Origin: Pyrus communis
Taxonomy: Eukaryota > Streptophyta > Magnoliopsida > Rosales > Rosaceae
DNA length: 64,000 bases
Direction: 5' to 3'
NCBI RefSeq assembly: GCF_963583255.1
Contig: NC_084813.1
Span: forward strand, 13,130,001-13,194,000
Shown here: piece after piece, positions 35,311 through 46,781 of the stretch
How the letters are laid out: every line of letters begins with the position of its first letter
Position numbering within the stretch: the first letter of the stretch is position 1
The notes under the pieces: model-generated
What the model was told of the DNA's origin: nothing
The model's database searches: none
What the model saw: the letters and a program-made list of their open reading frames with translations, nothing else
Position numbers and translations under genes: made by a program

Positions 35311-35528
35311 GGCTCTGATACCATATTAACTACATTGTAAAAGATGAAGTTGGTATAGAGGAAGAGAAAAGTGATAGAGAGAAAACCAAAGAGATTGTAT
35401 TGATTGAATGAAGAACATGTATACAAATGAACTTAATGAAATACTAGCTATACAATCCCTTATATAGCCATATATCCCAATTACAATAATACCCTTCTAA
35501 CAATACTAACATTTCTGTTATTACGAAT

Positions 35529-36948
35529 ATCCAACGTTCCAATTACTATTATTATTTCTACTCAGTTGGGCTTTGATGCACGTGTTGGAGAATACGTAGT
35601 ACGGACTGTGAGAAGTACTGGCTATAGTCCGAAGGCATACATTTTAAGGGTTCGAATTAGCTGTGCCTTTTGGCTTATACGGCTCGGTTTGCTTTGCATG
35701 GCTTAATCCTTTTTTACCAGCTATACATAGGTATTGCTTGCCGTGTGCTATTAGCTTCTGCATTTGGTGAATAGGGTTTTGGATATATGTATATTCCCAG
35801 AACCTAGAACCATTCATTATATCTTGAGTCTGGCTTTTCATGTACGAATCAGTAGTCAAAAACCCAAAAAGATAAAATTACGCATTACGTAAACAGATAT
35901 GAACAAACAGAAGAAGCATCAATATTCAATGCTTTTCACTAAAAAGTAGTAAAGATCGATGATCCACTAAAAAAATTATTAGAAATGATGAAAGATATTT
36001 TCTTTGTTTAAAAAATGTGTTATGTTTGCAAGACTATAACGGCATTATTATACAAACTTTTGTTACCTTGATTCAAATTCTTATTTAAGTATATTCCATG
36101 TGATCACTGACTGACGGGCATTGATTAGAATAAAATTTTCATCCTGATCAAGATCAACTATTCAGAGTGATTAATATTGTTAGTTAACATACGTATACGT
36201 GCAAATTAGGGTTAGCAAAACCCTAATTTGGAACAAGGTACGTACAATTTCACCAGAGAGGTCCGAAAGGCACGAATCATAGTGGGTATGTTACAACCTT
36301 CCTTTCTGATGGTCACATCGCGTGCCTCAAGCCAGGTGCTGAGTTTCAACATCTCTTAACCACTAATAGAAACAAAAGCATCGATTTAATAGGCACACAT
36401 CACATAATGCAACCATCTCTGTGTAAAGAAAAAAAGCCTTCATAATATTTGACCTTTGGCCCATCCCCTGCCCCATTTAGAGCAACTTCATCGTTAGTTA
36501 TTGCCTTGAGAATAGACAACTCAATCCACTTCCTTCCTTCCCAAAACGCTCCAGTCCACTTGGACAATTGGACTCAAGGTAAGCTCGATAAAGAAGTTAG
36601 ACAATAATCATCTAGCCTAGTGCTCTGCCTATGTGATGCAAGGCTGATGTCAGCCATAATTTAAATTATTACAAAAATAAAAATATAAAAAATGATAAAT
36701 AAAAAAAAAACTAATTTAAAATATAAAAACTCATAACTTTTTTCTATAAATAACTAACCATATTCTTCCACTTTACACTACATTTCAATATTTTCAAATA
36801 CTTTCAATGTGAGGACCCATCCCTAATTTCCTATGTAAAAAGATTGATTTGTCCTTGATTGTCAAAATGGAATCTGACGTGGACGTGTTATTCGGCTTTT
36901 AGTTTATTTTTCGAATTATCGTAATTAAATAGTATTCGATATTATGGA
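35529..36948. other. unassigned DNA with a small telomere-motif palindrome
   Basis: I see no supported gene or transposon end. A perfect 11-bp inverted pair AAATTAGGGTT/AACCCTAATTT lies at 36203-36229 around AGCAA. Confidence 0.45.
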
Positions 36949-36949
36949 C

Positions 36950-37880
36950 GCTCACAACCACTTCGAACATTCCAAAAAATCCTCACCCACCACCATGGTC
37001 ACATATAATTGAAGCGGGGAACCAAACCAAAAAACACGGGCAAATGGGCAATGAAAAAAGATATGTACCTGTGTTTCCACCTCACCTTCACAAAAATGGC
37101 AACTAGGCTCCAGACGTATCCCCCGCCGCTTCAAGTTTGGACACACTGCCAAGATGTTCCTGCACCCCTTCTAAACAAAATGACATAATTTAGACGGAAC
37201 CTTCAATCTCCAAATATCCCTCCACACCGAATCCCTATTATCCACCATACTAGGCTGACCCATACCATTCCGTCCAAGCTCCCTATTTCTACTCATTTCT
37301 TGCTCCACCATATACCCAGACTTCACCAAGTATACTCCATTTCATGTATAATGCCACATCATACGATCCAGACATCCAAAGCGACTAGGTGGGATATTTA
37401 AAATAGTAAGAGCTTCCTCCTCATTAAAACACAACTCAATGACCTCACGCTTCCAATTACCCCCCCTCCCCCCTCCCCCCCCCCCCCCCCCCGATCCACC
37501 AAGTCGGCAACCAATGTAGGCATCTCCTGATGACGTGAATTAGATCGAAACGTCCTTGATATAGGCAGCCATGGGTCCTTTGCAATTTGAATAAACCTCC
37601 CATCCCCCACCCGCCATCGTACACTAGCCTTCCAACCCCAAGATGTGCTTCTACCCACCGGTGCATCCATGAATGACAAAGAAGGATATTATTTACCTTG
37701 CAGTACTCTAACCAAAAGTGAGTCCGGATTACATATGAGCCGCTACCCCACCTTAGCCAGCATAGCTAAGTTAAAATCAATAATCTCCTTGAACCCAAGA
37801 CCACCAGAATCCTTCTTTTTTGCAACTTTGTTCCAAGCCATCCAATGAATTCCCTCCACCAATTCAAGCCTTGTTTACTC
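36950..37880 (-). pseudogene. LINE relic with zinc-binding C-terminal domain
   Basis: On the minus strand, in order: WNKVAKKKDSGGLGFKEI (about 37835-37780), SWGWKASVRWRVGDGRFI and DPWLP (about 37640-37565), then the RT zinc-binding domain with CHFCEGEVETQVHIFFHC (about 37105-37050). This is the conserved order of the C-terminal region of plant L1 RT proteins. The part before it (EN, RT core) is missing. A long C tract (37475-37492) and stops break the frame. Confidence 0.8.
37460..37492. repeat. poly-C tract
   Basis: A run of C with three T interruptions that ends in 18 uninterrupted C. It lies inside the LINE relic and creates glycine runs on the minus strand. Confidence 0.9.
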
Positions 37881-38128
37881 ATTAAGTGTTTTTTTTATTA
37901 AGATTTTCTTTTGTGTGTTCTTTTTATTAAAACACCCTATTGAAGAACATGGTCTCATACTAGGCATAAGACAAAATAATATATAATTGATATATGAGAG
38001 TTTTACCCTTTAATATCAATGAGGCTTTTCATGATAAAACTCAACATATTATTAACAGTACCAAAGAACCAGAAATGATGAACTCAAAAAAAAGAAAAAA
38101 TTGAGATTAGCTTACAAAAATGAAAGTT

Positions 38129-38146
38129 GTGTGTGTGTGTGTGTGT

Positions 38147-38189
<43 letters not shown>
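38129..38189. repeat. compound (GT)n(GA)n microsatellite
   Basis: About ten GT units (38129-38147) are followed by about twenty GA units to 38189 with one interruption. Probably polymorphic. Confidence 0.95.
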
Positions 38190-38196
<7 letters not shown>

Positions 38197-38239
38197 TGAG
38201 AGAATTGTTTGCATTGATTTGTGAATGATTGAAGGGACA

Positions 38240-39005
38240 CTTTGGATGTGGTCTCTAACTACCAATATTCTTTGATTGAAACTTTTGTAGTTTTTAGTTT
38301 TTAATCGAAGTTCCTAACATTAATGTAATAATGTATTTCTATGTAGGTTATTATATTTTTAAATTAAAAATAAAATTTGTAGTTATTTATATTAATGAGA
38401 TTTTAAATAAAACCCACACACACACACACACACACACACACGGGCATGTTGATTAAAACTAACCAAAAAATTATTGTACCAAAATATGGGTACATTTTTA
38501 AAAACAAATAAAAAAAAAAGGCTTAATAATAGTATTAAATTTCTTTTATTAAACTTGACATTGATACATTCTCAAATCAACAAAATAGAATGTACCCATA
38601 TAAGTTTAAAAAATGGATTAGAGAAAAGATTGAATGAATTTTAAATAAAACATGGGTGCATTTTATATTAAAAAAAGGGTACATTTTTCATATAACAAAT
38701 TAGTATATTTAATAATGGATACATATAAGATTAAAAAATTGAAATTCTTTTTATAAAAATTTAATGGGTACAAACTTATTCTAATTTTATATTTTATATT
38801 TTGGAAATGTTAGAATTGAAAATTAATTAGGAGTTTAATAAGGCTGTAAGTATTAAAAATCTAAATCAATTACTAATTTTTATTATAAAATTTATGTAAC
38901 TTACATGTAATTCATTAATATATTAATGTTGGGAGTTTGATCAAAATCTAAAAAACTGATAAGGTCTTAATCAAACATTAGAAACTAAGGTCTGGATACT
39001 AATTT
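38240..39005. mobile_element. long-terminal-inverted-repeat element, about 760 bp
   Basis: The left 110-120 bp (GGTCTCTAACTACCAATATT onward, with CCTAACATTAATGTAATAATG at about 38310) are inverted at the right end (ATATTAATGTTGGGAG at about 38920, AAACTAAGGTCTGGAT at about 38983). The arms are diverged but align along their whole length. The AT-rich interior repeats GGGTACATTTTT variants and an (AC)n run (38415-38441). Long TIRs fit a MULE-like or foldback element. I could not identify a target duplication. No coding sequence. Confidence 0.6.
38415..38441. repeat. (CA)n microsatellite
   Basis: About 13 CA units inside the long-inverted-repeat element. Confidence 0.95.
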
Positions 39006-39580
39006 TTTCATGATGGAATTACAAAGTCTGTTTACAGTGCTATATATCAAGAACACAGCTTGGTTGGCAAGTTATCTAACCCACTGACTAACTATTACAT
39101 CATCCAATCCTTGATGCTAACCCGTATGTGAGAGATAGAATGGTTAGTCTTTGGGTTGAATGTTCAACCCATCAAACATCAAACCAAGCCCAACAAACAA
39201 ACAACCCATTAGAACAAAGCAAAATAATAATTCATGATTTTTGTTCAAGCTAGATTTCTTTCTTGCATCAAAGCCTGAAAAACTTAGACTGATAAAATGC
39301 AGAAAGTGCTTGTTTCTGGATCCAGCTGGAAATTCAAAGTTCACTTTGCAATACATATTTCAATTAGCAAGATGAGGATTTTTCTCTCTATTTTTTATTC
39401 CATGATTCAATTTCTACAAGATTTTGATAAGATATTAAGATCCTTCAAGAAGAAAAAATTGTGGGTTCCATGATTACGACGGAGCTTGCTAAACTGTCTT
39501 TTAAGCTAGGGCACCAGATTGCCAGGCAGACCTTTGGATTCCACAGAATTTCTACCTCTTTTAGTACAGATTTCTTAATC

Positions 39581-39640
39581 AAATTTCTAGCTTTATTAAA
39601 TATAGGAGGTAAATTTCTAGCTTTATTAAATATAGGAGGT
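39581..39640. repeat. exact 30-bp tandem duplication
   Basis: AAATTTCTAGCTTTATTAAA plus TATAGGAGGT occurs twice in direct succession without a mismatch. The length is a multiple of three, so the surrounding 84-codon open frame (39461-39715) is not broken. I do not recognise that frame and would not call it a gene. The perfect identity suggests a recent duplication. Confidence 0.85.
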
Positions 39641-39715
39641 ACCCCACCACATATTGATAACGGACTAATCTTCCTTCTCCCTTCGGTACCACATGAGGTG
39701 ATAGTTTATTTTTGA

Positions 39716-40483
39716 CATTTGAGGCAAAGGTACGTCAAAGTAGAGTTGGATACAAGAAAACTAAGTTAGGTTTTTTTATGTTGAAGGAGGAGATGACTTT
39801 TTCTACATGGCTTCACTGGCTGTACCACCCATTGAATTTGGTGATGCAAACATGATTAAGAAATGGTGAATAGGAAGGATAATTAAACAATGTTCAAACA
39901 ATGTGTGATCTCTTCGTTTTATTTTATTTTATTTTATTTCATATACATGGGCGCAACCAGATATTGAATCTGCTGGTGCTGGTGTGAAAAGTTTAATACA
40001 AATAGCTCATATTTTTAAAGATCCAGATCACTGAGAAATAGATCGCTTAAAAAACTGACATAATTTGTCTTAAGCAAGACATTTCATACTTGCAGGCCGG
40101 GGGCCAATGAACACCCAGGGGATTATGAATTAATTTAGGGGTTGGTCATCCTATAAAAGTTTTTATATTCAAAAATATAAATATGTATTGCAATTAGCAA
40201 TACAATGTATTGATATTTCATTCTAGTTGTAAATATAAGGTCTTCGATAATTAGCAAGGATATCATCATATTGTTCAGGTATATTGTGTTTATTAACACA
40301 TAAGAAATAAACAAGTCAGTGAATCCTACATTGGAATTAGTTATATCATAGCTCATACCTAAGCAACCAGGTACGAGATCACCAAGGAAGGTTATTCTTC
40401 CCAAACGTGAACAACGGTGTATCAATTTTCATTCATAACTTCCCTCACTTCAAATGGATACTTATTTTTTAAGTATGAGAATG
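39716..40483. other. unassigned DNA before the copia element
   Basis: No supported gene. A splice-acceptor-like CTTGCAG followed by GCCGGGGGCCAATG occurs at about 40090, but no exon can be followed from it. Confidence 0.4.
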
Positions 40484-40488
40484 ATACG

Positions 40489-40721
40489 TGTAAAGGTATA
40501 AAAACATTGGATCAATCCAATGGCTGATGTGCTGCCATGTGTCAATAGATTAAGCTGATAAGTTTGTTATGAGCTAGCTTAGTTCATAAGGAAAGTGCAG
40601 TATATATATAGAAATAGCTTGTAAGGATTCATTGTGAAATATAATACAGAAGAATTGTTTTCTCATACTCTCTCTAAGTGTGAAACCTCCATTGTTAAAG
40701 CTTCAAGCTTCTCTTCTTACA
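40489..40721 (+). repeat. 5' LTR of the copia element
   Basis: 233 bp from TGTAAAGGTATAAAAAC to CTTCTTACA. A TATATATATAG run near 40600 may serve as the TATA box. The 3' LTR has two extra short segments (a TTAAGTTTG duplication and a CT-rich 20-mer). Confidence 0.9.
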
Positions 40722-41063
40722 TGGTATCCTCACCGGGACCAGATGGCACTTCTCGATCCTGATCAGGTGTTGCTTCCGCTATCTTCAATTCTCTCTTCTC
40801 AACTAATTCTCTGTGTTGGTGGTATGAAATCTTCTCTCTTGAATCTTTACTGGTATGGCGAAGTATGATCTGCAAATTAGTTATGTTTCTTGTACGCGAA
40901 TTGTTTGATGATATGTGTGAATGACTTTTTCTCTCTGAATCTCCCAATTCTTCCTCAACAATTTCTGAATATTACTCTCGAAAAGTGAATTGTGTGTAAT
41001 TGAAAACCCTAGATCCTCAATTTCTTCAAGATTTCTCAAATTTTCTTCAAGAATTCAGAAAAT

Positions 41064-41767
41064 ATGGTGACTGCTGCACAATTACAAATAGTTCAGTCTC
41101 CAATTACAAACCTGATTCCTAATGTTTCGGTCTCTGTAATGGTGAAATTAGATGATACAAATTACTTGGTTTGGCATTATCAAATACAATTGCTTCTTCA
41201 AAGTCATAGAATTTTTGGATTTGTGGATGGAACACGTCGATGTCCAACTCGTTTTGTTGAACATTTAGATGTTGAAGGTGTTGAATCTGAAGCATACCAA
41301 ACCTGGAAAATGCATGACAGAGCTCTTATGCAGTTTCTTATTGTTACTTTCTCCACTACTGAAATGTCGTGTGTCATTGGTTGTTCCAATGCTCATGAAA
41401 TTTAGACAAATCTTAAGGACATATTCTCTACAATTACCAAAACCAGTATCTTTCCACTCAAGACTAAGTTGCAGAATATCAAGAAAGGATTTGAGACTGT
41501 TTCTCAGTACTTACAGAGGATTAAAGATGACCGAGATCATCTCTCCACTGCTGGAGTTTCATTTAATGATGATGATATTGTCATCCTTGCCTTGAAGGGG
41601 TTACCTGCTGAGTATAACACATTTCATATAGTTATAAGGGGTCGAGAGAATGTTATTTCTCTCAAGGATTTTCGAGTTCAATTACTTGCTAAAGAAACAA
41701 CTGTTGAGCATGCTCCAGTTCATGAATCCTTCACTACTACTATGATAGCACATAATAATTTGTCCTA
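41064..41767 (+). pseudogene. copia gag (UBN2-type), broken
   Basis: It starts MVTAAQLQIVQSPITNL and has the gag features LDDTNYLVWHYQIQ, FETVSQYLQRIKDDRDHL and ALKGLPAEYNTF typical of UBN2-type copia gag. A TAG at 41403 interrupts it (H E I stop T N L) and a TAA ends this stretch at 41766. Beyond further stops, two zinc knuckles follow in the same frame as each other at 42029-42070 and 42116-42157. Confidence 0.9.
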
Positions 41768-42028
41768 AGGAAAGGCCTTGGTACTTGATGAAAGGCCTTC
41801 TAATCCTACAAATACTCAGTGTCATCCTGGAAGTTCATCTAGAGGTTATTCCTATTCTGGAGGATCTTAGAATTCTGGAGGACCTTATCATTCTAGAGCA
41901 TCTTATCATTTTGGTAACAATACCAATAATTATGGCTGCTATAGAGGACAAAATTTAGTCCTGGCATCCTAAGCCCTGCGAGACCACATGTTTCTACTTG
42001 TCCTGAGCATAGCAATGACATCCATGTG

Positions 42029-42157
42029 TGTCAGATTTGTAACAAACGAGGTCATATTGTTGTTGACTGCTTTTAGCGCCATTCTTCTACTATTATTACC
42101 TCATCTCCAGTGCAATGTCAGATATGTTGCAAGTTTGGTCACTCTGCAATGCAGTGT
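42029..42157 (+). pseudogene. two CCHC zinc knuckles of copia gag
   Basis: CQICNKRGHIVVDC (42029-42070) and CQICCKFGHSAMQC (42116-42157) both fit C-x2-C-x4-H-x4-C, the nucleic-acid binding knuckle of gag. A TAG stop lies between them (CF stop RHS). Two knuckles in tandem are less usual in copia gag, where a single one is common. Confidence 0.85.
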
Positions 42158-42249
42158 TATCATCGTGCTAATTTCTCATATCAAGGAAGACCTCCACCAT
42201 CTTCCATTACTGCAATGCATGCTAACTATCAGCCATCTGCTCCTTAAAA

Positions 42250-43486
42250 ACAATTTTGGGTAGTTGACACTGGTGCTACATCCCACATGATGTCTGATTT
42301 GTCCAACCTCACTTTTGCTACTCCATTCACTGGCATTGACACCATTACCACTGCAAGTGGTGTAGGTTTGCAAATCTCCCATATTGGTTCTTCGGTTTTG
42401 CATACTCCAAAATCTGTTTTTCAATTAAAGAACATATAGCATGTTCTAAAACTGTCTTAACATTTGTTGTCTATCTATCAACTGTGCAAAAACAACAAAT
42501 GTAGGTTCATATGTAATGAGTTCTGTTTCTGGATTCAAGATAAGATCACAGGGAAGGTTCTTCTTCAGGGAGTGTGTAGAGCTGGTCTATATCTAATTCC
42601 ATTATACATACTATCATCAATTCTCAAACAAGCATCACAGACACCTTACTCACACAAACAGCAGCATTGTTACCTTGGTCATCAAGGGACCACAAGCTTG
42701 TGGCACAACAGATTAGGCCATCCCTCAAACACTGTTGTTTCTCAAATGTTGCATCAATCTCAAGTCCCATTTTCTGTGGATCATTCTAAACATGTTTGTG
42801 TATCTTGTTTGCAAGGAAAGTTTACTAAACTTCCTTTTTCATATCATGCAAATAAAAGTATAAAACCCTTATAAATCATACATATTGATGTGTGGGGACC
42901 ATCACCTACATTGTCCATTGAGGGTTTTAAATACTATGTACTTTTCATAGATGAAGGTACCAGGTTTACCTGGATATTTCCTTTAATGAATAAAAGTGAG
43001 GTGTTTCATACCTTTGTGCAGTTTCATGCTTTTATACAAACTCAATTTTCAACTGCAATTAAGGTTTTTCAAAGTGATGGTGGTGGTGAGTACATTAGTA
43101 CTAATTTCAAACAGTTTTTACTAGATAAAGGCATAGTGCATCACAAGTCTTGTCCTTATACACCTGAGCAAAATGGTCTTGCTGAGAGAAAGCATAGGCA
43201 CATTATAGAAAATGTTCTCACTCTTCTTCAAACAACTTATTTGCCTTCACAGTTTTGGTTTCATGCCTGTGCAATTTCTGTTTATTTAATAGATAGAATG
43301 CCATGTCAAACTTTGTTCAAGCAGTCTCCATATACCTGTTTGTTTCAGAAATCACCAGTGTTGACACATTTAAAGGATTTTCGATGTAGTTGCTTTCCCC
43401 TATTGAGACAATACAGTACTTCTAAGTTTCAGTCCAAAACTGCACAGTGCATATTTTTGGGATATGCAGGGATATATATGTTTTAA
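42250..43486 (+). pseudogene. copia protease and integrase, broken
   Basis: The aspartic protease active site is VVDTGATSHM (about 42258-42290). The pre-integrase zinc region has SLWHNRLGHPS and CVSCLQGK (42690-42820). The integrase core shows its catalytic residues in HIDVWGP, FQSDGGGEYIS and GLAERKHRHIIE, so the D,D35E triad is kept. A TAA at 42872 and stops near 42437 and 42458 break the frame. After FLGYAG (about 43475) the frame shifts by one and continues as CFNPITKKFYVSRHVIFDE in another frame. Confidence 0.92.
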
Positions 43487-46344
43487 TCCCATTACAAAAA
43501 AGTTTTATGTGTCAAGACATGTAATCTTTGATGAAAACACTTATCCCTATTTGGATCTGATTTCTCAATCTTATACTACACAAACACCATCTTTGTCTTT
43601 TTCATATGTTGTACCACCATCAGTCACACTTCATAATGTTGTTGGATCACACACATCTTCATCATCATCTACATCATTGCATTCAGCCCCTCGAGCTCTA
43701 GAGTCTTCTTCTATGATCTTTAGTGCTTCAAAGTCTTTGGCATCTCCCACTACAGCTCCAGAGTTATCAAATTCTTCCCCCACCAACCCTATGCCTTTGC
43801 CTACACCTACTACTAACCCAGATATGTCATCTTCACCCTTGATGGCTCCTATCCCAGCTACACAGTCTCTAATCCCTGTGGATCCTGATTTCCAGCAAGA
43901 AAGTATAAGTGTAGTACTGCGAGTACCTTCTGTAAGTTTTCATCCAATGCAAACAAGGTCCAAGAGTGGGATTTCTAAGAGAAAAGCATTCTCAGCTTCT
44001 GTCACATCATCAGTTGTGTCTATTACAGAACCATCTTCGTATAAAATAGCTAGTAAAGTCCCAGAATGGCAGGTTGCCATGCAAGATGAGATCAATGCTT
44101 TGCAAGCACAGAAGACTTGGACACTTGTACCTCTTCCTATTGGCAAAAACTTGGTTGCTTGTAAGTAAGGGTGGGCACTTAGAACCGAAAACTGAAACCG
44201 AAACACGAACCAAATCAAACCGCACCGAATGGTTTGGTTTTGCAGTTTTGAAACGGTTTTAGTTTTGAAACCAAATTGCAACATAGAAAACGGTTTGGTT
44301 TCGGTTTTGGCTTTTGAAAACTGCACCGCAAATATTAATAAATATTTAATTAAATGTCCATATTAGATTTCATGTTTTAATTGGTTGTTTGTTAGAATCT
44401 ATACACTTAGTATGAACTCAACCACACTAGAATATCATCATTCATCACTTTCTTTCGTTCATTAACTTGAAGGACCTTTGTTATTTTATACCATCACACA
44501 ATGATCTAATGAAGTTCACTCATTTGAAGCATGGTATCACATATTCTAGTATGAAAGTTTCACTCATGTTTAATGAATTCAAATTTATTTAACTTGTTTT
44601 ATGATAAACATTGTAAGGGACACCCTTTTGTTGCACAAACATGTTTTAACATCACAATTGCATTCAACATGCTAATTGTTTACATAACAAATGTCTTTGT
44701 CCTATTGGTATTGGGAAATGCTTATTAATATGTTAAATTGCAAATTGTACATTTTTTTCTTAAAAACCAAACCGAAACCGTTTGAAACCGCACCGAACCG
44801 AACCAAACGGTTTGGTTTCATTTCAGTTTTGGCTTCAAAACCGCATCGAACTGAATTGCAAAAATTTTGATTTCGGTTTCGATTTCACTCAAAACCGCAC
44901 CAAACCAAACCTTGCCCACCCCTAGTTGTGAGTGGGTGTACAGGCTTAAGAAGAATCCAAATGGGTCTATAGCGATGTATAAAGCTCGCCTTGTAGCTAA
45001 AAGATATAGTCAAGAGGATGGTATAAATTATACAGAGACTTTCAGTCCTGTAGTCAAGCCAACCACTGTCAGGTTAATTCTAGCCCTTACAACTCAGTTT
45101 AATTGGAGTTTAAAACAATTAGATGTTTGGAATGTTTTTTTACATGGTGATCTACTTGAATAATGAGTCAGCCTCCGGGGTTTGTGAGCTATTCTCATCC
45201 TTTTAATTATGTGTGCAAACTTCAAAAATCCTTATATGGCCTTAAACAGGCCCCCAGGGCATGGAATGAGAAATTTACAAGTTTCTTACCAGGTTTAGGC
45301 TTTAATGCCTATCTTTTAGAGCCTTCTTTGTTTGTCAAGAAAAACCCTACTGTTATTGTGATTTTATTACTCTATGTGGATGATATCATCCTAACTGGCA
45401 GTAGTTCTTCTCTTATTTCTGAGATCATTTCAGCCTTGACATAAGAATTCGATATGAAGGATTTGGGTAATTTACATTACTTCTTAGGTTTAGAAATTAC
45501 TTATAAGAACAGAGGCTTGTTTGTTTCCCAAACCAAGTATATTCAAGATCTTCTAGCCAAGGTGGATATGCAAGATGCCAAATCCTGTGCCACACCATGT
45601 CTTCCTTATCACAGGTTATCAAAGACAGAAGGAACATCGTATCACAATCCACAACAATATCTCAGTATTGTTGGCACATTGCAATATTTGACCTTTACCA
45701 GGACAAATATTACATTTGCAGTCAATCAATGTTGCCAATTTATGCACAATCCTTTGGATATTCATGTAGTTGCAGTGAAAATGATTTTAAGGTATCTTAA
45801 TGGCACTCTTGATTTTGGCATTCATTTCAATCCTGGACCACTACATCTTCAAGCTTATAGGGATGCAGATTGGGCCGGGGATCCCAATGATCGACAGTCA
45901 ACCTTTGGCTATGTTGTTTATCTTGGTAACACTTCTATTTCTTGGGCCTCCAAGAAACAACACACGGTGTCCAGATCCTCTACTGAGGCCGAATACAGAG
46001 CACTTGCCATTACTGTTGTAGAGGTCTCTTGGATACGGCAGCTTCTATGTGATCTTCATGTCCCTTTATATGATGATCATGTATTATTCTGTGATAATAT
46101 TTCAGCAATAGCATTGTCCTCTAATCCAATCTTTCATTCTCGAGTAAAGCATATTGAGATAGACTACCATTTTGTCCGGGAACATGCTATCAGAGGTGAC
46201 CTAGCCGTGCAACGTGTCTCTTCCAAGGAGCAATTTGCTGATATTCTTACTAAAGGATTGTCTATTTCTCTGTTTCAAGATCACTGTTCCAATCTCATGC
46301 TTAGTTCTAATAAACATGAGATTGAGGGGGATGTAAAGGTATAA
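43464..46344 (+). pseudogene. copia reverse transcriptase and RNase H, broken by a MITE
   Basis: From 43464 a Ser/Thr/Pro-rich linker leads into RT (PEWQVAMQDEINALQ, WTLVPLPIGKNLVACK). RT is split at 44165 by a hAT MITE and resumes at about 44933 ([29 protein letters not shown]). A stop follows HGDLLE at 45161, then MSQPPGFV, LYGLKQAPRAW and the catalytic YVDD near 45373. A further stop at 45442 precedes EFDMKDLGNLHYFLGLEI. RNase H has ADWAGDP, TEAEYRA and KHIEIDYHF and ends at 46344 inside the 3' LTR. All catalytic motifs remain readable. Confidence 0.93.
44166..44924. mobile_element. hAT-type MITE, 759 bp, inside copia RT
   Basis: The left end is TAAGGGTGGGCAC and the complement of the right end is TAGGGGTGGGCAAGG. 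The 8-bp TSD is CTTGTAAG (44158-44165) and GTTGTGAG (44925-44932), 6 of 8 identical. The subterminal parts are rich in CCGAAACCG and CGGTTTGGTTT, which pair with each other. There is no coding sequence. Removing it restores the RT reading VACK-WVYRLKK, which confirms the borders. Confidence 0.88.
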
Positions 46345-46596
46345 AAACACAAGATCAATCCAATGGCTGATGTGCTGCCATGTGTCAATAGATTAAGCTG
46401 ATAAGTTTGTTAAGTTTGTTATGAGCTAGCGTAGTTCGTAAGGAAAATGCAGTATATATATAAAAATAGCTTGTAAGGATTCAGTGTGAAATATAATACA
46501 AAATAATTGTTTTCTCATACTCTCTCTAACTTCCTGCAATCTCTCTCTCTAAGTGTGAAACCTCCATTGTTAAAGCTTCAAGCTTCTCTTCTTACA
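46332..46596 (+). repeat. 3' LTR of the copia element
   Basis: 265 bp with the same ends as the 5' LTR. The pol reading frame runs a few codons into it before its stop, as is common in compact copia elements. Confidence 0.9.
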
Positions 46597-46781
46597 ATAT
46601 GTAGTTATCCATAATTGAGATAAACAACGTTTGAAAATGTGGACTATTTTTTAAGGTAACGATGACTAGTTTAAATTAGACATCACATAACTAATTTCAA
46701 TGCGCAATTTACTTACTTTTCATTTGTTGTGTGTTAACAAATGCAATATATGTTAGGATCGCGAGTGATACTCATACTTGC

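Larger units (their letters stand above)
33226..35523 (-). mobile_element. non-autonomous copia derivative with TA...TA LTR ends
   Basis: Two 200-bp LTRs (33226-33425 and 35324-35523) flank a 1.9-kb interior, with a perfect TSD CGAAT (33221-33225 and 35524-35528). The LTRs differ at about six positions. Both LTRs begin TATTAACTAC and end CTGTTATTA, so the termini are TA...TA, one of the known non-canonical LTR end types, mostly in copia. The minus strand shows a PBS TGGTATCAGAGCC next to the 5' LTR (35311-35323) and a PPT TTTGAGGGGGGAG next to the 3' LTR (33426-33438). Near the PPT the frame reads ADVFTKGLHSQMFLKHC, the C-terminal end of copia RNase H. All other pol sequence is missing and is replaced by unrelated sequence. 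Confidence 0.9.
40489..46596 (+). mobile_element. full-length Ty1/copia retrotransposon, inactivated
   Basis: LTRs are at 40489-40721 and 46332-46596 (TGTAAAGG...CTTACA), with a 5-bp TSD carrying one mutation (ATACG 40484-40488, ATATG 46597-46601). A PBS-like TGGTATCCTCACC follows the first LTR directly. A PPT, ATTGAGGGGGA, precedes the second. The order gag, protease, integrase, RT, RNase H is the copia order. The element is dead: it has several in-frame stops in gag, a stop before the integrase domain, a frame change after the integrase core, a 759-bp hAT MITE inside RT and further stops in RT. The two LTRs differ by two length changes and several substitutions, so it is clearly older than the element at 8158. 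Confidence 0.95.

Noticed and set aside
36203..36229. AGGGTT/AACCCT palindrome as a telomere remnant
   Set aside because: Only one motif per arm is present, with no tandem array. It is reported only as a small inverted repeat.
40135..40425. 96-codon minus-strand hydrophobic ORF
   Set aside because: The Ile/Tyr-rich content follows the AT-rich composition. No start context or family motif.
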